Positions 15,410 through 24,784 of a stretch of 64,000 bases of DNA are shown here, one piece after another (positions within the stretch are counted from its first letter, which is position 1; each line of letters starts with the position of its first letter). A program made the translations under genes and the position numbers. The DNA is from DASXZH01 sp036502005 (lineage in GTDB: Bacteria; Armatimonadota; Fimbriimonadia; Fimbriimonadales; Fimbriimonadaceae). The notes under the pieces were generated by a model. It had not been told where the DNA came from and ran no database searches. It was given only the letters and a program-made list of their open reading frames with translations. The stretch is from contig DASXZH010000071.1 of NCBI GenBank assembly GCA_036502005.1, forward strand, positions 1-64,000, read 5' to 3'.

Positions 15410-16225
15410 TTAATAGGTATGAAGGGCATGGTGATCCGGATCGGGACTTGGAATCGATGCTAGAAGCGTCTTCGTATAGGGATGCTGGGGCCGGTCGAAG
15501 ACGTCTTCGACCGTTCCCCGCTCCACGATTTCGCCGTGCCGCATCACGCACACCTCGTCGGCCAAATACTCCACCAAAGCAAGGTTGTGGGTGATAAAAA
15601 GATAGGAGAGCCCAAAATCTTTTTGGAGATGCCTTAGCAGGTTTAAAACCTGGCTCTGGACAGAAACATCGAGCGCGCTCGTAGGCTCGTCCAGAACGAC
15701 GAACTTGGGTTCCACGCTAAGGGCTCTAGCGATGGCGATTCGCTGCCTTTGGCCGCCACTGAACTCGTGGGGGTAACGTGGCAACGCTTCTTCGCTAAGG
15801 CCAACTTGAGAAAGTAGAACCCGGGCCCGTTCCCTGCGCTCTTCGGCGTTCTTGCCCAGCTTGTGGATGATCATTCCTTCGGTGACCGACTCCTCGACGG
15901 TCATGCGCGCGTTCAGGCTGGCGAAGGGATCTTGGAAAACGACCTGTACCTGCCGCTTAAGCTCTTTGCGATGATTGCCTCGCGCATCCAAAATGGGCTT
16001 TCCGTCGAACTCAACCACGCCCGAAGTTGGATCAAGAAGACCAAGCACCATAAGGCCCACCGTTGATTTCCCCGAGCCGGATTCGCCGACGATGGCAACG
16101 GTAGCCCCATGCGCAACGGAAAAACTAACCCCGTCCACCGCCGTTTTGAGACTGGATGCGCGCAGCAGGTTTCCGCCCCGGCCAAACACCTTTTTCAGGT
16201 CTCGGGCTTCTAGGATCTGGCTCAA
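15410..16225 (-). CDS. Oligopeptide ABC transporter ATPase (OppF-type)
   Basis: A 271-residue ABC ATPase with Walker A GESGSGKST, Q-loop VVFQDPFASLNARMTV, signature SGGQRQRIAIARAL, Walker B KFVVLDEPTSALD and the H-loop LFITHNL. It is the second ATPase of a dipeptide/oligopeptide importer; its partner is the OppD-type gene, which overlaps its start by four bases. It is shorter than typical OppF because the C-terminal peptide-transporter zinc/Cys-type region is minimal. It is the last gene of an operon running from 21188 down to 15410, and repeats occupy the downstream 240 bases. Confidence 0.92.
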   Translation of the reverse strand: MSQILEARDLKKVFGRGGNLLRASSLKTAVDGVSFSVAHGATVAIVGESGSGKSTVGLMVLGLLDPTSGVVEFDGKPILDARGNHRKELKRQVQVVFQDPFASLNARMTVEESVTEGMIIHKLGKNAEERRERARVLLSQVGLSEEALPRYPHEFSGGQRQRIAIARALSVEPKFVVLDEPTSALDVSVQSQVLNLLRHLQKDFGLSYLFITHNLALVEYLADEVCVMRHGEIVERGTVEDVFDRPQHPYTKTLLASIPSPDPDHHALHTY

Positions 16226-17217
16226 ACCGGCTGCTCCTTGAACTCTTCCTCAAGCGATTCATCGAACAAATGGCAGCGAACGAAGGCACTGCTAACGGAA
16301 AGGTTGGCGGGGACTCGAGCCTGGCAAATCGATCTGCCAAGTGCGCAGCGGTCTGCGTAGCGGCAGCCGTTCGGCCAAGCGGTGGGATCAGGAACGGTGC
16401 CAGTTATCACGGCCAAATCTTGTCCCCGTTGCCCCCGGCTAGGCAAGCTTCTTAGGAGGTCCTTTGTGTATGGATGCTTCGGGTTTTTAAACAGTTCGCG
16501 CACGGAGGCGTCTTCCACGATCTGACCCGCATACATCACGGAAACGTCGTCCGCCATCTCGGCGACGACGCCGAGGTCGTGGGTGATGAGCAAAACGGCC
16601 ATGCCGTATTCGCGCTGCATCTCGCGCAACAGGGAGAGGATTTGCGCTTGTACCGTCACATCCAGGGCCGTCGTTGGCTCGTCCGCGATAAGGAGCTTCG
16701 GCTTATTGGCGAGGGCCATGGCGATCATCACACGCTGCCGCATGCCGCCTGAGAGCTGATGTGAATACTGTCGCAGAGTGAGAGCGGGATTCTCGATGCC
16801 GACCTTTTCAAGCAGATGAAGAGCGAGGTCGGCCGCTTCCACTTTGGACTTGCCATGGACCAAGGCAGCTTCCCTAACCTGGTTGCCGATGGTAAACGCC
16901 GGGTTTAGACTGGTCATCGGTTCTTGGAAAATCATGGCGATGCGAGAGCCCCGCAGTTCGCGCATTTCCGACCAAGAAAGCTCAAGAAGGTCGCGGCCTT
17001 CGAAGAGAATGGAGCCGCCTTCGATGTACCCGGCGGGCTCGGGAAGGAGTTGGAGGATAGATAGCGCGGTCATCGATTTGCCGGAGCCGGATTCGCCCAC
17101 AATGGCGCGGATCTTCCCTTCGGCAACAGCGACGGAGACACCGTCGACAGCCTTTACCAGCCCCCTCGGCGACCGAAAATAAGTGCGCAAACCAACGATT
17201 TCAAGGAGGGCGCTCAA
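16222..17217 (-). CDS. Oligopeptide ABC transporter ATPase (OppD-type)
   Basis: A 331-residue ABC ATPase with Walker A GESGSGKSMTALS, signature LSGGMRQRVMIAMAL, Walker B KLLIADEPTTALD and H-loop LLITHDLGVVA. The C-terminus has the oligopeptide-transporter Cys motif NGCRYADRCALGRSICQ, which in OppD/OppF-type proteins binds a metal cluster. It starts with TTG at 17217, one base after the permease stop, with GGAG about seven bases upstream. It acts with the OppF-type protein to power uptake of the substrate captured by the lipoprotein at 19173-21188. Confidence 0.92.
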   Translation of the reverse strand: MSALLEIVGLRTYFRSPRGLVKAVDGVSVAVAEGKIRAIVGESGSGKSMTALSILQLLPEPAGYIEGGSILFEGRDLLELSWSEMRELRGSRIAMIFQEPMTSLNPAFTIGNQVREAALVHGKSKVEAADLALHLLEKVGIENPALTLRQYSHQLSGGMRQRVMIAMALANKPKLLIADEPTTALDVTVQAQILSLLREMQREYGMAVLLITHDLGVVAEMADDVSVMYAGQIVEDASVRELFKNPKHPYTKDLLRSLPSRGQRGQDLAVITGTVPDPTAWPNGCRYADRCALGRSICQARVPANLSVSSAFVRCHLFDESLEEEFKEQPV

Positions 17218-17218
17218 T

Positions 17219-18238
17219 TCATGAACTCCTCAGGCGCGGGTCGATCGCGTCGCGCAGGGCATCGGCCAGCAGGTTTAGGGCCAATACCATGATGAAAAGA
17301 GCGGTAGTCGCGGCGACCAAATTCCACCAAACAATCGGTGCCCGCGTGAGTTCGTCGCGCGCCCCATCGATCATGTTGCCCCAACTAGGAACGTCAGGCC
17401 CGACGCCAACTCCCAGGTAGCTGAGAATCGCCTCGGCAAGAACGATGTTGGAAAACGAAAGAGTGACCGAGATTATAACAACAGGGAGTAAGTTGGGCAG
17501 AATGTGCAGAGCCATAATGCGCGAAGGGCTCGCCCCGAGCGCCTTTGCCGAGCGAACGTAGTCCCGCTCTTTTTGACGCATAGTTTCCCCTCGAATTAGG
17601 CGACAAAGGCCAACCCACGAGGTAACGCCAAGAGCAAAACAAATTGGAAACAGCCCCTGCCCCAAGACCATGATGATGGCGATTAAGAGCAGGATATCGG
17701 GAATGGATGCAAACACCGTGTAGATGTACTGAACAACGTCGTTCGTGAACTTGCCGAAGTAACCCGCTATCAGCCCCATAAAAAGGGCGATTGGAGTCGC
17801 TATCAGCATCGTAAGTCCGCCGATAAAGAAGGCGGTGTGGCATCCTTTGATGGTTTGATAGAGAACGTCTGCCCCGATCGCGTCGGTTCCCAAAAGATGG
17901 CTGCCAGGTGCAGCAAGTCGGGTTGGATTTTTATTCTCGGCCGTCATTGTTGCAAGCGGGGCCGAATAGGTGGTTTCCATTGGCTTGGAGAACAACACGT
18001 CGACCACGGATACTCGCCCGATTCGACCCGGCTGATGCCAGGCGACGCCGTCTAGTAAAGCGATCAAAAGATAAAGGCACAAAATCGCAACCGAAGCGAC
18101 CGCGATCGGACGCCGCACAAGCTGTCGGTAGGCTTCCCGCCATAGTGGCTGACGTTTGGCGCGCAAGACAATGGCGCTCAAAAAGACCGGGATGAGGACG
18201 ACTCCCGTATCTTGGATCCAATCGGAACGGTCCATCAT
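17219..18238 (-). CDS. Oligopeptide ABC transporter permease (OppC-type)
   Basis: A 339-residue permease. One N-terminal helix is followed by a periplasmic stretch, then the binding-protein-dependent transport core with the EAA loop region SAKALGASPSRIMALHILPNLLP and the C-terminal SWGNMIDGARDE segment typical of OppC/DppC. Overlaps the OppB stop by three bases. An extra short hydrophobic helix at residues 11-25 lies before the usual OppC start; the ATG-ATG at 18238 leaves open whether the start is really there. With OppB it forms the transmembrane channel. Confidence 0.9.
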   Translation of the reverse strand: MMDRSDWIQDTGVVLIPVFLSAIVLRAKRQPLWREAYRQLVRRPIAVASVAILCLYLLIALLDGVAWHQPGRIGRVSVVDVLFSKPMETTYSAPLATMTAENKNPTRLAAPGSHLLGTDAIGADVLYQTIKGCHTAFFIGGLTMLIATPIALFMGLIAGYFGKFTNDVVQYIYTVFASIPDILLLIAIIMVLGQGLFPICFALGVTSWVGLCRLIRGETMRQKERDYVRSAKALGASPSRIMALHILPNLLPVVIISVTLSFSNIVLAEAILSYLGVGVGPDVPSWGNMIDGARDELTRAPIVWWNLVAATTALFIMVLALNLLADALRDAIDPRLRSS

Positions 18239-19176
18239 TCGAGTCTCACCCTCGGATCAACCACGGCGTAAAGCAGATCGGTAGCGATGAACCCCACGAT
18301 GTACAGCACCGTGCCCAGATAAACCAGCGCGCGGATAACGGCAAAATCCTGATTCGAAATGGCGTCCTGCAGGTAGCTTCCGATGCCAGGAATACCGAAG
18401 AAGCTCTCCAAAATAATGCTCCCTAAAATGAGCATGGGGATTAGCGAAACGGAAGTGGTTATAACGGGCACCAGGGAGTTCTTCAGCACGTGCTTGAACA
18501 GCACAATGTGTTCGCGGACGCCCTTGGCGCGGGCGGTGCGAACATAGTCTTGATTGATCTCATCCAAAAGAAACGTGCGATAAAGGCGAATGTCGCCGCC
18601 GATACGGGCGGTCACGCCGATGATCATCGGAATAATCACGAATCGCCAGGATTCAAAGCCCGGTTGATAACCGGCAAGAGGGCCATACCGCAGAACCTTG
18701 CCAAGCAAAAACTGCATGGTGATGACATAGAAAACGTAGCTGATGCTAAGGAACGCCACGCACAACAAGGTTATCGTCTTGTCAACGTAGGTGCCCCGGA
18801 AATAGGCCGAAACCATGGCCAGGGTCAGCGACGAAATTAACGCCGTAAGCAAGACCATGGATGCGACCTGCAACGAAGGGAGAACGCCTGCCCGCAGGCG
18901 ATCCGCTATCGGCTCCTTCGTCCGGTCCGATTTCCCAAACTGGAAGAGGAGCAGATTCTCCATGTAGCCTTCAAACTGCTGCCCCGCAGGCTTATCGTAG
19001 CCATGCTGGGCAAGCCATTCATGGATCTGGGCCTGGGTCGGGTTTTTGGAAGAAAGGTTGCGGCGAGCGAGGGAATCCGGGCTGCTCACAAGGAAAAACA
19101 TGGCGAAAGTCAGGAGCATGACGCCAAGCAAAATGGGTATCGCATACAGGATCCGGCGTATGAGATAGCGGATCAC
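18235..19176 (-). CDS. Oligopeptide ABC transporter permease (OppB-type)
   Basis: A 313-residue permease with the typical DppB/OppB N-terminus MIRYLIRRILYAIPILLGV, a periplasmic loop (about residues 38-95), and the EAA motif region RTARAKGVREHIVLFKHVLKN. GTG 19176 overlaps the TGA of the substrate-binding gene (GTGA), so it is coupled. It pairs with the OppC-type permease. Length and topology match the family. Confidence 0.9.
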   Translation of the reverse strand: MIRYLIRRILYAIPILLGVMLLTFAMFFLVSSPDSLARRNLSSKNPTQAQIHEWLAQHGYDKPAGQQFEGYMENLLLFQFGKSDRTKEPIADRLRAGVLPSLQVASMVLLTALISSLTLAMVSAYFRGTYVDKTITLLCVAFLSISYVFYVITMQFLLGKVLRYGPLAGYQPGFESWRFVIIPMIIGVTARIGGDIRLYRTFLLDEINQDYVRTARAKGVREHIVLFKHVLKNSLVPVITTSVSLIPMLILGSIILESFFGIPGIGSYLQDAISNQDFAVIRALVYLGTVLYIVGFIATDLLYAVVDPRVRLE

Positions 19177-21188
19177 TTTGCAGCCTCCTCTTTGGCTGCT
19201 CGCAGCTTTCGGTTAACTCGGGATCTGGCGGTTAAGAACGCCGGTGCCAACGCGCAGACAAAGATGGCAAAGATAACGGCGACGGGCCACAAGACTGGAC
19301 GATTCCACGATAACTGAAACCGCCTTCGAAGATCGGGGTTAACTCGCACGTACTTCATCTGGCTGTTATCCATCGGGTGCGCCAAAACATTGGCGACCCA
19401 AGGCTGCAGCATTGTACGGTCTTGCGAATGGTACGTGTAAACCCAGGGGCAATCTTCCACCGAAATCGCCCTCATCTGATCGATGATCTTTAACCGCTCC
19501 GGCCCATCGCTCATGGAGCGCATCTGCTCGAAGAGGCGATCATATTCCGGATTATGATAAGAAGTGTGATTTGGCCCCGGCGGCGCGTTGGGAGAATAAA
19601 ACAGGAACGCGAAGTTCTCGGGATCGGGATAGTCGGCGAACCAGCTATAGCCCAAAATTTGAGTCTGCTTCTTCCTCACTTTGGCATCGAACTGTGGGTA
19701 GCTTGTGGCGCGGATCTCAAGCTGAATGCCCAGCGCCTGGACCATTTTTTGAATGAGCCGCGTTGATTCCCTTCCCGCCGCTGAGTTCACGGAACAGTCG
19801 TAATGAAGCACGAGCGGCTGGCCGGTTTTTGGATCGATTCCGTTCGGATATCCGGCTTCGGTAAGCAATTGTTTGGCGCGCGTAAGCTTTGGATCGTACT
19901 GCCGATACGGATTCTTGTAGTTGGGATCGAAGCCAAAAATTCCCCGGAGCATCAGCCATTGGGCCTCGTGGCCCAGGCCACCCGCATTCAACTCTATGAT
20001 GGTTTTGCCGTCCATCGCCAGGGAAATCGCTTGTCGCAGCTTGCGCTTTTCTGGCGTATAACCGCCGACCACGGAGTCGACCATGTTGAAACCCATGTAG
20101 TAGGTGGTCACGTTGTCGCTCGTGTGAAGGGTCACGCCACGCTGCTTCATCTCATCGCTAAGGCCGTTGGTGACGGGGTCAATGGCGGAGCTATTGGAGC
20201 CGACCGATAGCTCATCTAAATAGCCCTCTTGAAACAGACTGTAAGCCGTCGTCGATTCTGTGAGAATCGGCATGTAAATGCAGCCCACAAAGGGCAGTTT
20301 CTTGCCGGCGTCGGCAAGCATGGACTTAAGATTCGGATCCGCGTCGGTAGGAAATCGCTCGTCGTAGGCGTTTGGGTTGCGAACAAGCATTACGTCCTGG
20401 TGCGCGCGGTATTCCTGCATCATAAACAGCCCGCAACCAACCGTGTGATGCAGCCCATATTGGTCGCCGTACATCTCGACGGCCTCGCGAGCCTGAGGGC
20501 TCGTGTGATGCATGGCCATGATGTAGCGAAGTTGAGGATAAGGCTGGGTTAGGGTGATGATGAGAGAATAGGGATCACTCGGATCGACTCGGACTCCCGG
20601 CATCTCCTCGTCATACTGCTTGTCATTCTTGGTAAAGCCATCGGCGTATTCTTTGAAATCGAAGATCTTGTCGGCGAGGTAGGAAGCGATTGGACAGTTG
20701 ACCTTTGGATCAGCCATCCTTTTGAAGGAGTAGGCGACGTCCGCCGCCGTGACCGGTCTTCCTTTTCCTCCCGGAAAACATGGATCATCTTGAAAGCGCA
20801 AGTCCTTGCGGAAGGTGAAAGTCCATTGCTCACCCTTAACCTTTTTTGTTGATCCGTCCGGTTGGGTTTCGTCAACCATGATCGGTTTCACGGTAACCGG
20901 TTTAGCCCCTAAGTCCAGCTCGATTTGGTATGGATTGCGTTTCAGGAAGTGAAAGCGATAGAAGCTTGGATAGATTTGGCATATGATCTGGTCGGCAGCC
21001 GGATCGTAGGCGTAGGTCGGGTCGAAGGAGGCGGGTTCGGCGTCAAGTGAGGTGACGTAGGTGTTGCCGCGCACAATCGCGTTGGGAAACGGCTCGTTGG
21101 AGCAGCCCACCAAAACGAGCAAGCCGGCAAATGCAAGAGCCAGCCGAACGAGGGTTAGAGCTTTACCTGACGCTAAGGGAGAGAGCAT
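19173..21188 (-). CDS. Peptide-binding lipoprotein of the ABC importer with C-terminal membrane anchor
   Basis: A 671-residue solute-binding protein of family 5 (OppA/DppA type). Residues 10-29 form a lipoprotein signal with lipobox LVGC. The body contains the family segments SLDAEPASFDPTYAYD and KRKLRQAISLAMDGK. Unusually, a C-terminal hydrophobic helix VAVIFAIFVCALAPAFLTA is followed by a basic tail, giving a second membrane attachment. First gene of the operon; the stop overlaps the OppB GTG. Ligand specificity (peptide, muropeptide or other) is not readable, but the divergent-side neighbours are peptidoglycan-active proteins. Confidence 0.88.
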   Translation of the reverse strand: MLSPLASGKALTLVRLALAFAGLLVLVGCSNEPFPNAIVRGNTYVTSLDAEPASFDPTYAYDPAADQIICQIYPSFYRFHFLKRNPYQIELDLGAKPVTVKPIMVDETQPDGSTKKVKGEQWTFTFRKDLRFQDDPCFPGGKGRPVTAADVAYSFKRMADPKVNCPIASYLADKIFDFKEYADGFTKNDKQYDEEMPGVRVDPSDPYSLIITLTQPYPQLRYIMAMHHTSPQAREAVEMYGDQYGLHHTVGCGLFMMQEYRAHQDVMLVRNPNAYDERFPTDADPNLKSMLADAGKKLPFVGCIYMPILTESTTAYSLFQEGYLDELSVGSNSSAIDPVTNGLSDEMKQRGVTLHTSDNVTTYYMGFNMVDSVVGGYTPEKRKLRQAISLAMDGKTIIELNAGGLGHEAQWLMLRGIFGFDPNYKNPYRQYDPKLTRAKQLLTEAGYPNGIDPKTGQPLVLHYDCSVNSAAGRESTRLIQKMVQALGIQLEIRATSYPQFDAKVRKKQTQILGYSWFADYPDPENFAFLFYSPNAPPGPNHTSYHNPEYDRLFEQMRSMSDGPERLKIIDQMRAISVEDCPWVYTYHSQDRTMLQPWVANVLAHPMDNSQMKYVRVNPDLRRRFQLSWNRPVLWPVAVIFAIFVCALAPAFLTARSRVNRKLRAAKEEAAK

Positions 21189-21241
21189 GCGAAACTGGGG
21201 CTACAGTTGCATCTTACACGAGGTCGATAGTGTGCAAGAAC

Positions 21242-22330
21242 TTACTGTTGAGTAAACCAGTGCCCAAACTTATCTTCTGGCGGCGTCATCGATTCCGGAT
21301 AAATGAGATAGACGGTCCGTTCCGATGTATCCCACGCCTTTTCAAAGTCGGCGCGCTTGTAGGTCCGCCGCACATCGCTGTGGGCGGGATCGTTGAAGAT
21401 CGGATCGCCATCGGCTGAAAATCCGACTAAAACAACCAAATGGCCGGCATCGTCCTTCGGCCTTGGTTTGCCCTCCAACAATGGAAGGCTCGCGGAGGTG
21501 ATAACGGGGAATCCACTCTGAAGCCACTCTCGGATCTCATCGACAGTGGCGAAGCGCGTAACGTAAGCTCGAAGCCCGGGGAAAGTTGCAGCGTAAGCGG
21601 TGTTGAAGGGCCAGTTGCCGGTGCCTTTGAAGCCGCTATCGAGCACGCCTGCTACTACGTCGGGCACATCCTTGGCAAGTTCGGGGCGGTTCAACTTTTG
21701 CGACCAATAGTTGAGCACCATCGAAACGGATGTGGCGCTGCAGTAGCCGCCTCCGTTCGGGTAGTTCATCTGACACTTCTCGGGGACATCGAGGGGGGCT
21801 AAGGTGGGAACGGCGGGGCCGACTGCGTCCGGGTGCGACGAGTTATCGGCGAAACACAATCCCAAGAACTTGACGGTTGGTTCAACGGCGTCCGGGCCGG
21901 GGCGCGTAGCGATCAGAAGCTGGACTTGATTTGTTTTCTTCTCAAGAATGAGGGTGTCGATATCGACGGTTCCGTCGGCATCCTTTTGGCCCTTCAAGCT
22001 TGTTCGATCGGGAGAGCTTGGATCGGAACTCCATATGCTCAACACATAAAACTTCGACTCATGGTCGGGGTAAATCGCCCTCGCCATGACTGAAACTTTT
22101 GCCCCTGGCGAAGCTTGCACATCCCAAGATGCGACCAGCTCGTTCCAGTCCATCTTCGCATCAATGACGGGCGACAGATAATCCGTCTCGCCGGTTTGCC
22201 AAGGCGATATCTTCGAAAAGGACGATAGGTCCGTAAAGCCCTTAAACGCGCAGGATTGCGCCGTCTGCGGAATAGCCGAGTGCGACAGTGTTGCCATAAA
22301 TAGTCCAGCGATTACGAGGGAAAGCCTCAT
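21242..22330 (-). CDS. Secreted protein with C39-like cysteine peptidase domain
   Basis: A 362-residue protein with a signal peptide (residues 1-22). Residues 30-170 form a beta-rich domain with no clear name. Residues about 185-340 are a papain-like C39-family domain: Cys in GGGYCSATSVSMVLNYW, His in DDAGHLVVLVGF, and the Asn/Asp of IFNDPAHSDV. Family members cleave peptides, often after double glycine, or act as secreted peptidases. It lies between the peptide importer and the AmiE-NamZ-like gene, all on the minus strand, so it may produce or trim peptides for uptake. That link is inference. Confidence 0.8.
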   Translation of the reverse strand: MRLSLVIAGLFMATLSHSAIPQTAQSCAFKGFTDLSSFSKISPWQTGETDYLSPVIDAKMDWNELVASWDVQASPGAKVSVMARAIYPDHESKFYVLSIWSSDPSSPDRTSLKGQKDADGTVDIDTLILEKKTNQVQLLIATRPGPDAVEPTVKFLGLCFADNSSHPDAVGPAVPTLAPLDVPEKCQMNYPNGGGYCSATSVSMVLNYWSQKLNRPELAKDVPDVVAGVLDSGFKGTGNWPFNTAYAATFPGLRAYVTRFATVDEIREWLQSGFPVITSASLPLLEGKPRPKDDAGHLVVLVGFSADGDPIFNDPAHSDVRRTYKRADFEKAWDTSERTVYLIYPESMTPPEDKFGHWFTQQ

Positions 22331-22339
22331 TTTTAAATC

Positions 22340-24691
22340 CTAACCGGTTTTTCCCGGTAACCCGTAAATAAGATACTTTGCGCGCATCTTCAAAAAATCC
22401 CGGATCCCTTGTTCGCAGCTTCGCTCGATAGATTCCGCATTGCGCCCCGCTTCGATCTGCCTGACTACGTCATCGCTGCCGATCAGGAGCCGGGATTTCG
22501 CCCAATCCGTTTTCCCCGGATAAAGCTTGTGGAGGGTGCAGGCTATCTTAAGACCGAGCCCGGTCGCGTCTAGCTTTTCGCGGTCGACGATCTGAAGGCG
22601 GACGCCCTCGATCCACTGTCCGGCGAACTCCGAAGAATCGGGTTTGAACTTAGTTGGATAAAACCGAATTCCCGGAATGTTTTGCCGATTGAGGTCTTCC
22701 GCAAGTTGGCCGCCGTTAATATAATCAGCGCCGAACTGCTCGAATGGGGCATCAGTCCCGCGTCCGACCGAAATCTTTTGGGATTCTAGAAGGCAGATGC
22801 CGGGATAGAGCATGGCAGCGGTTAAGCTCCTCATATTCGGCGAAGGGTTCACCCATAAAAGAGAAGTGGCATCAAACCAGTCGCCACGCTCCCAATCCTC
22901 CATCTTTATCACATCGAGCTTTGCACCAAAGCCCATCTCGCCGTTTTCCATCTGGGCGAGTTCGCCCATTGTCATGCCATGTCGAACGGGCATTCCGGCA
23001 AAAAAGCCGACGAAGGAAACATTCGCCTTATCCAAGATAGGACCCTCAACACGAACGCCGGTGATTGGATTTGGGCGATCCAAAACCGTGAACGGAATGC
23101 CCGCTTTACCGGCCGCCTTTAGGCAGTGGCCCATGGTGGATTCGTAAGTGTAAAAATGCACGCCGACATCTTGGATGTCGAACACCAACTCATCGATTCC
23201 GGTAAGCATCTCCGGGGTTGGGCCAACATGTTTGCCGTACAGGCTGAAAACCTTTATCCCGGTCTCCGGGTCGATGGTGTCCTCTACGTTCGGATGGTCG
23301 ACTTCACCAAGGAAGCCGTGCTCGGGCGAGAAGAGAGCAGCGATATTGACTCCTGCCGCCCGCATGAGATCAATATTGCGTTTCCCGTCGCGGTCGACGC
23401 CAGTCTGGTTTGTGATCAGGCCAATGCGTTTGCCCATTAGAGGGGCAAACTTCTCAGCTTCCAAAACATCCAGCCCCGTAAGGGTTTTGGCATTTCGCTC
23501 AATCGTGCGACGCCGTCCTGCATTAAGGTTCGTTTCGTTGTATCCGTTTACAGTAACCTCTTGGTTTCGGATACCGAACGAGGCAGCAACAATCGTGGCA
23601 ACTTTCGAACGCAATGCTATCACGCCAACCTTTCGCTCATGGGGATGCACCGAGTTGCAAAGCAAAATCACATAAGTTTTTGAAGTTGGATCGATCCAGA
23701 TCGAGGTGCCTGTAAATCCTGTGTGGCCATAGGATCCTATCGGGAAAAGCTCTCCGCGATTGCTAGAATAAGGCGAATCGATATCCCAGCCCAGGCCTCT
23801 AAGAATCGGTTGGTCGGTCGGGGTTTGAGGCTCAGTGAACTTTTCAACCGTAAGTGGACTGAACATCCGCACCCTATCGAGAGTGCCTTCGTTTAAGAAG
23901 CACTGCGCGTACCGTGCTAGGTCATCGGCGGTTGTGAAAGCTCCGGCGTGGCCGGCCACTCCGCCCATATTTCGTGCGGTGGGATCATGAACGACGCCGC
24001 GGAGAGGGATCCCCGTATCCGGATTAACCTCCGTGGGCGCGATGCGCGGGAGCAAAGATGCAGGCGGAAGATACATCGTGTCCTTCATCCCAAGGGGTTC
24101 AAAGATGTTTTCACGAGCGTAGTCGTTTTCCATCTGGCCGCTAAGGCGGTGAACCAGTTCTCCAAGGAGTTCGAAGTTTATATCGCTGTAGACATGCTGG
24201 CGCCCTGGAGGGTGCTGGGGCGGATCTTCGCAGGCCATTTTGATGGCGGTGTCGTAACCGGTCCAATGGGGTTCAAGAGGCAAGTCCGGCCGCAAGCCGG
24301 AAAAATGGGTTAACAGGTCCCGGATCGTTATTTGGCTGTGTCCGCCCTGAAACTCCGGAATATATTCCGTTACCAGGTCATTGAGCCTAAACTTGCCTTC
24401 ATCGTAAAGCTTCATTAGGCAGGGCACGGTCGCCACCACTTTTGTCAGGGAAGCCGCATCAAAAATGGTATCCAGGCTCATCGGCTCATGGGTCGGCATG
24501 ACCGATCTCTCACCATAAGCCTTCTTGTACACCACGTGGCCGTTATGCCCAATAAGAACCACGGCCCCGGGGGTTTTGCCGTCTTTGATCGCCTGATTTA
24601 TTGCTCCGTCAAGAGCTTCGGAGCCGGAAAATGTTTGCGCTAGGGTTGCCATTGATAAAAAAAGCAAAGCGCCGCATGCGAGGAGCTTCAT
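22340..24691 (-). CDS. Fused serine hydrolase (AmiE-like) and DUF1343/NamZ-like exo-muramidase
   Basis: A 783-residue secreted protein made of two enzymes. After a signal peptide (1-19), residues 25-375 form a class C beta-lactamase/esterase-type hydrolase with SLTK (Ser81, Lys84), Tyr168 in YSDIN and GHTGFTG. Residues 408-783 match DUF1343, the family of NamZ exo-N-acetylmuramidase (GH171), with GLITNQTG, FSPEHGFLGE, FDIQDVGVHFYTY and LDRPNPI. In Bacillus these two activities are separate proteins (AmiE and NamZ) in a murein-recovery operon; here they are one chain. The ATG 24691 has TAATCT eight bases upstream and gives a better signal than the TTG at 24697. Substrates are inferred from the families. 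Confidence 0.88.
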   Translation of the reverse strand: MKLLACGALLFLSMATLAQTFSGSEALDGAINQAIKDGKTPGAVVLIGHNGHVVYKKAYGERSVMPTHEPMSLDTIFDAASLTKVVATVPCLMKLYDEGKFRLNDLVTEYIPEFQGGHSQITIRDLLTHFSGLRPDLPLEPHWTGYDTAIKMACEDPPQHPPGRQHVYSDINFELLGELVHRLSGQMENDYARENIFEPLGMKDTMYLPPASLLPRIAPTEVNPDTGIPLRGVVHDPTARNMGGVAGHAGAFTTADDLARYAQCFLNEGTLDRVRMFSPLTVEKFTEPQTPTDQPILRGLGWDIDSPYSSNRGELFPIGSYGHTGFTGTSIWIDPTSKTYVILLCNSVHPHERKVGVIALRSKVATIVAASFGIRNQEVTVNGYNETNLNAGRRRTIERNAKTLTGLDVLEAEKFAPLMGKRIGLITNQTGVDRDGKRNIDLMRAAGVNIAALFSPEHGFLGEVDHPNVEDTIDPETGIKVFSLYGKHVGPTPEMLTGIDELVFDIQDVGVHFYTYESTMGHCLKAAGKAGIPFTVLDRPNPITGVRVEGPILDKANVSFVGFFAGMPVRHGMTMGELAQMENGEMGFGAKLDVIKMEDWERGDWFDATSLLWVNPSPNMRSLTAAMLYPGICLLESQKISVGRGTDAPFEQFGADYINGGQLAEDLNRQNIPGIRFYPTKFKPDSSEFAGQWIEGVRLQIVDREKLDATGLGLKIACTLHKLYPGKTDWAKSRLLIGSDDVVRQIEAGRNAESIERSCEQGIRDFLKMRAKYLIYGLPGKTG

Positions 24692-24784
24692 ATGCAATCA
24701 GATTACCGGGCTTCCATCTCAATCTTGGCGATAATGGACTTAGCAATATAAGGAACCGGCTAGGTTTTACCGTATGCTTGTTGA

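Noticed and set aside
22340..24691. Antibiotic-resistance beta-lactamase
   Set aside because: The hydrolase half is fused to a DUF1343 domain, which points to cell-wall turnover.
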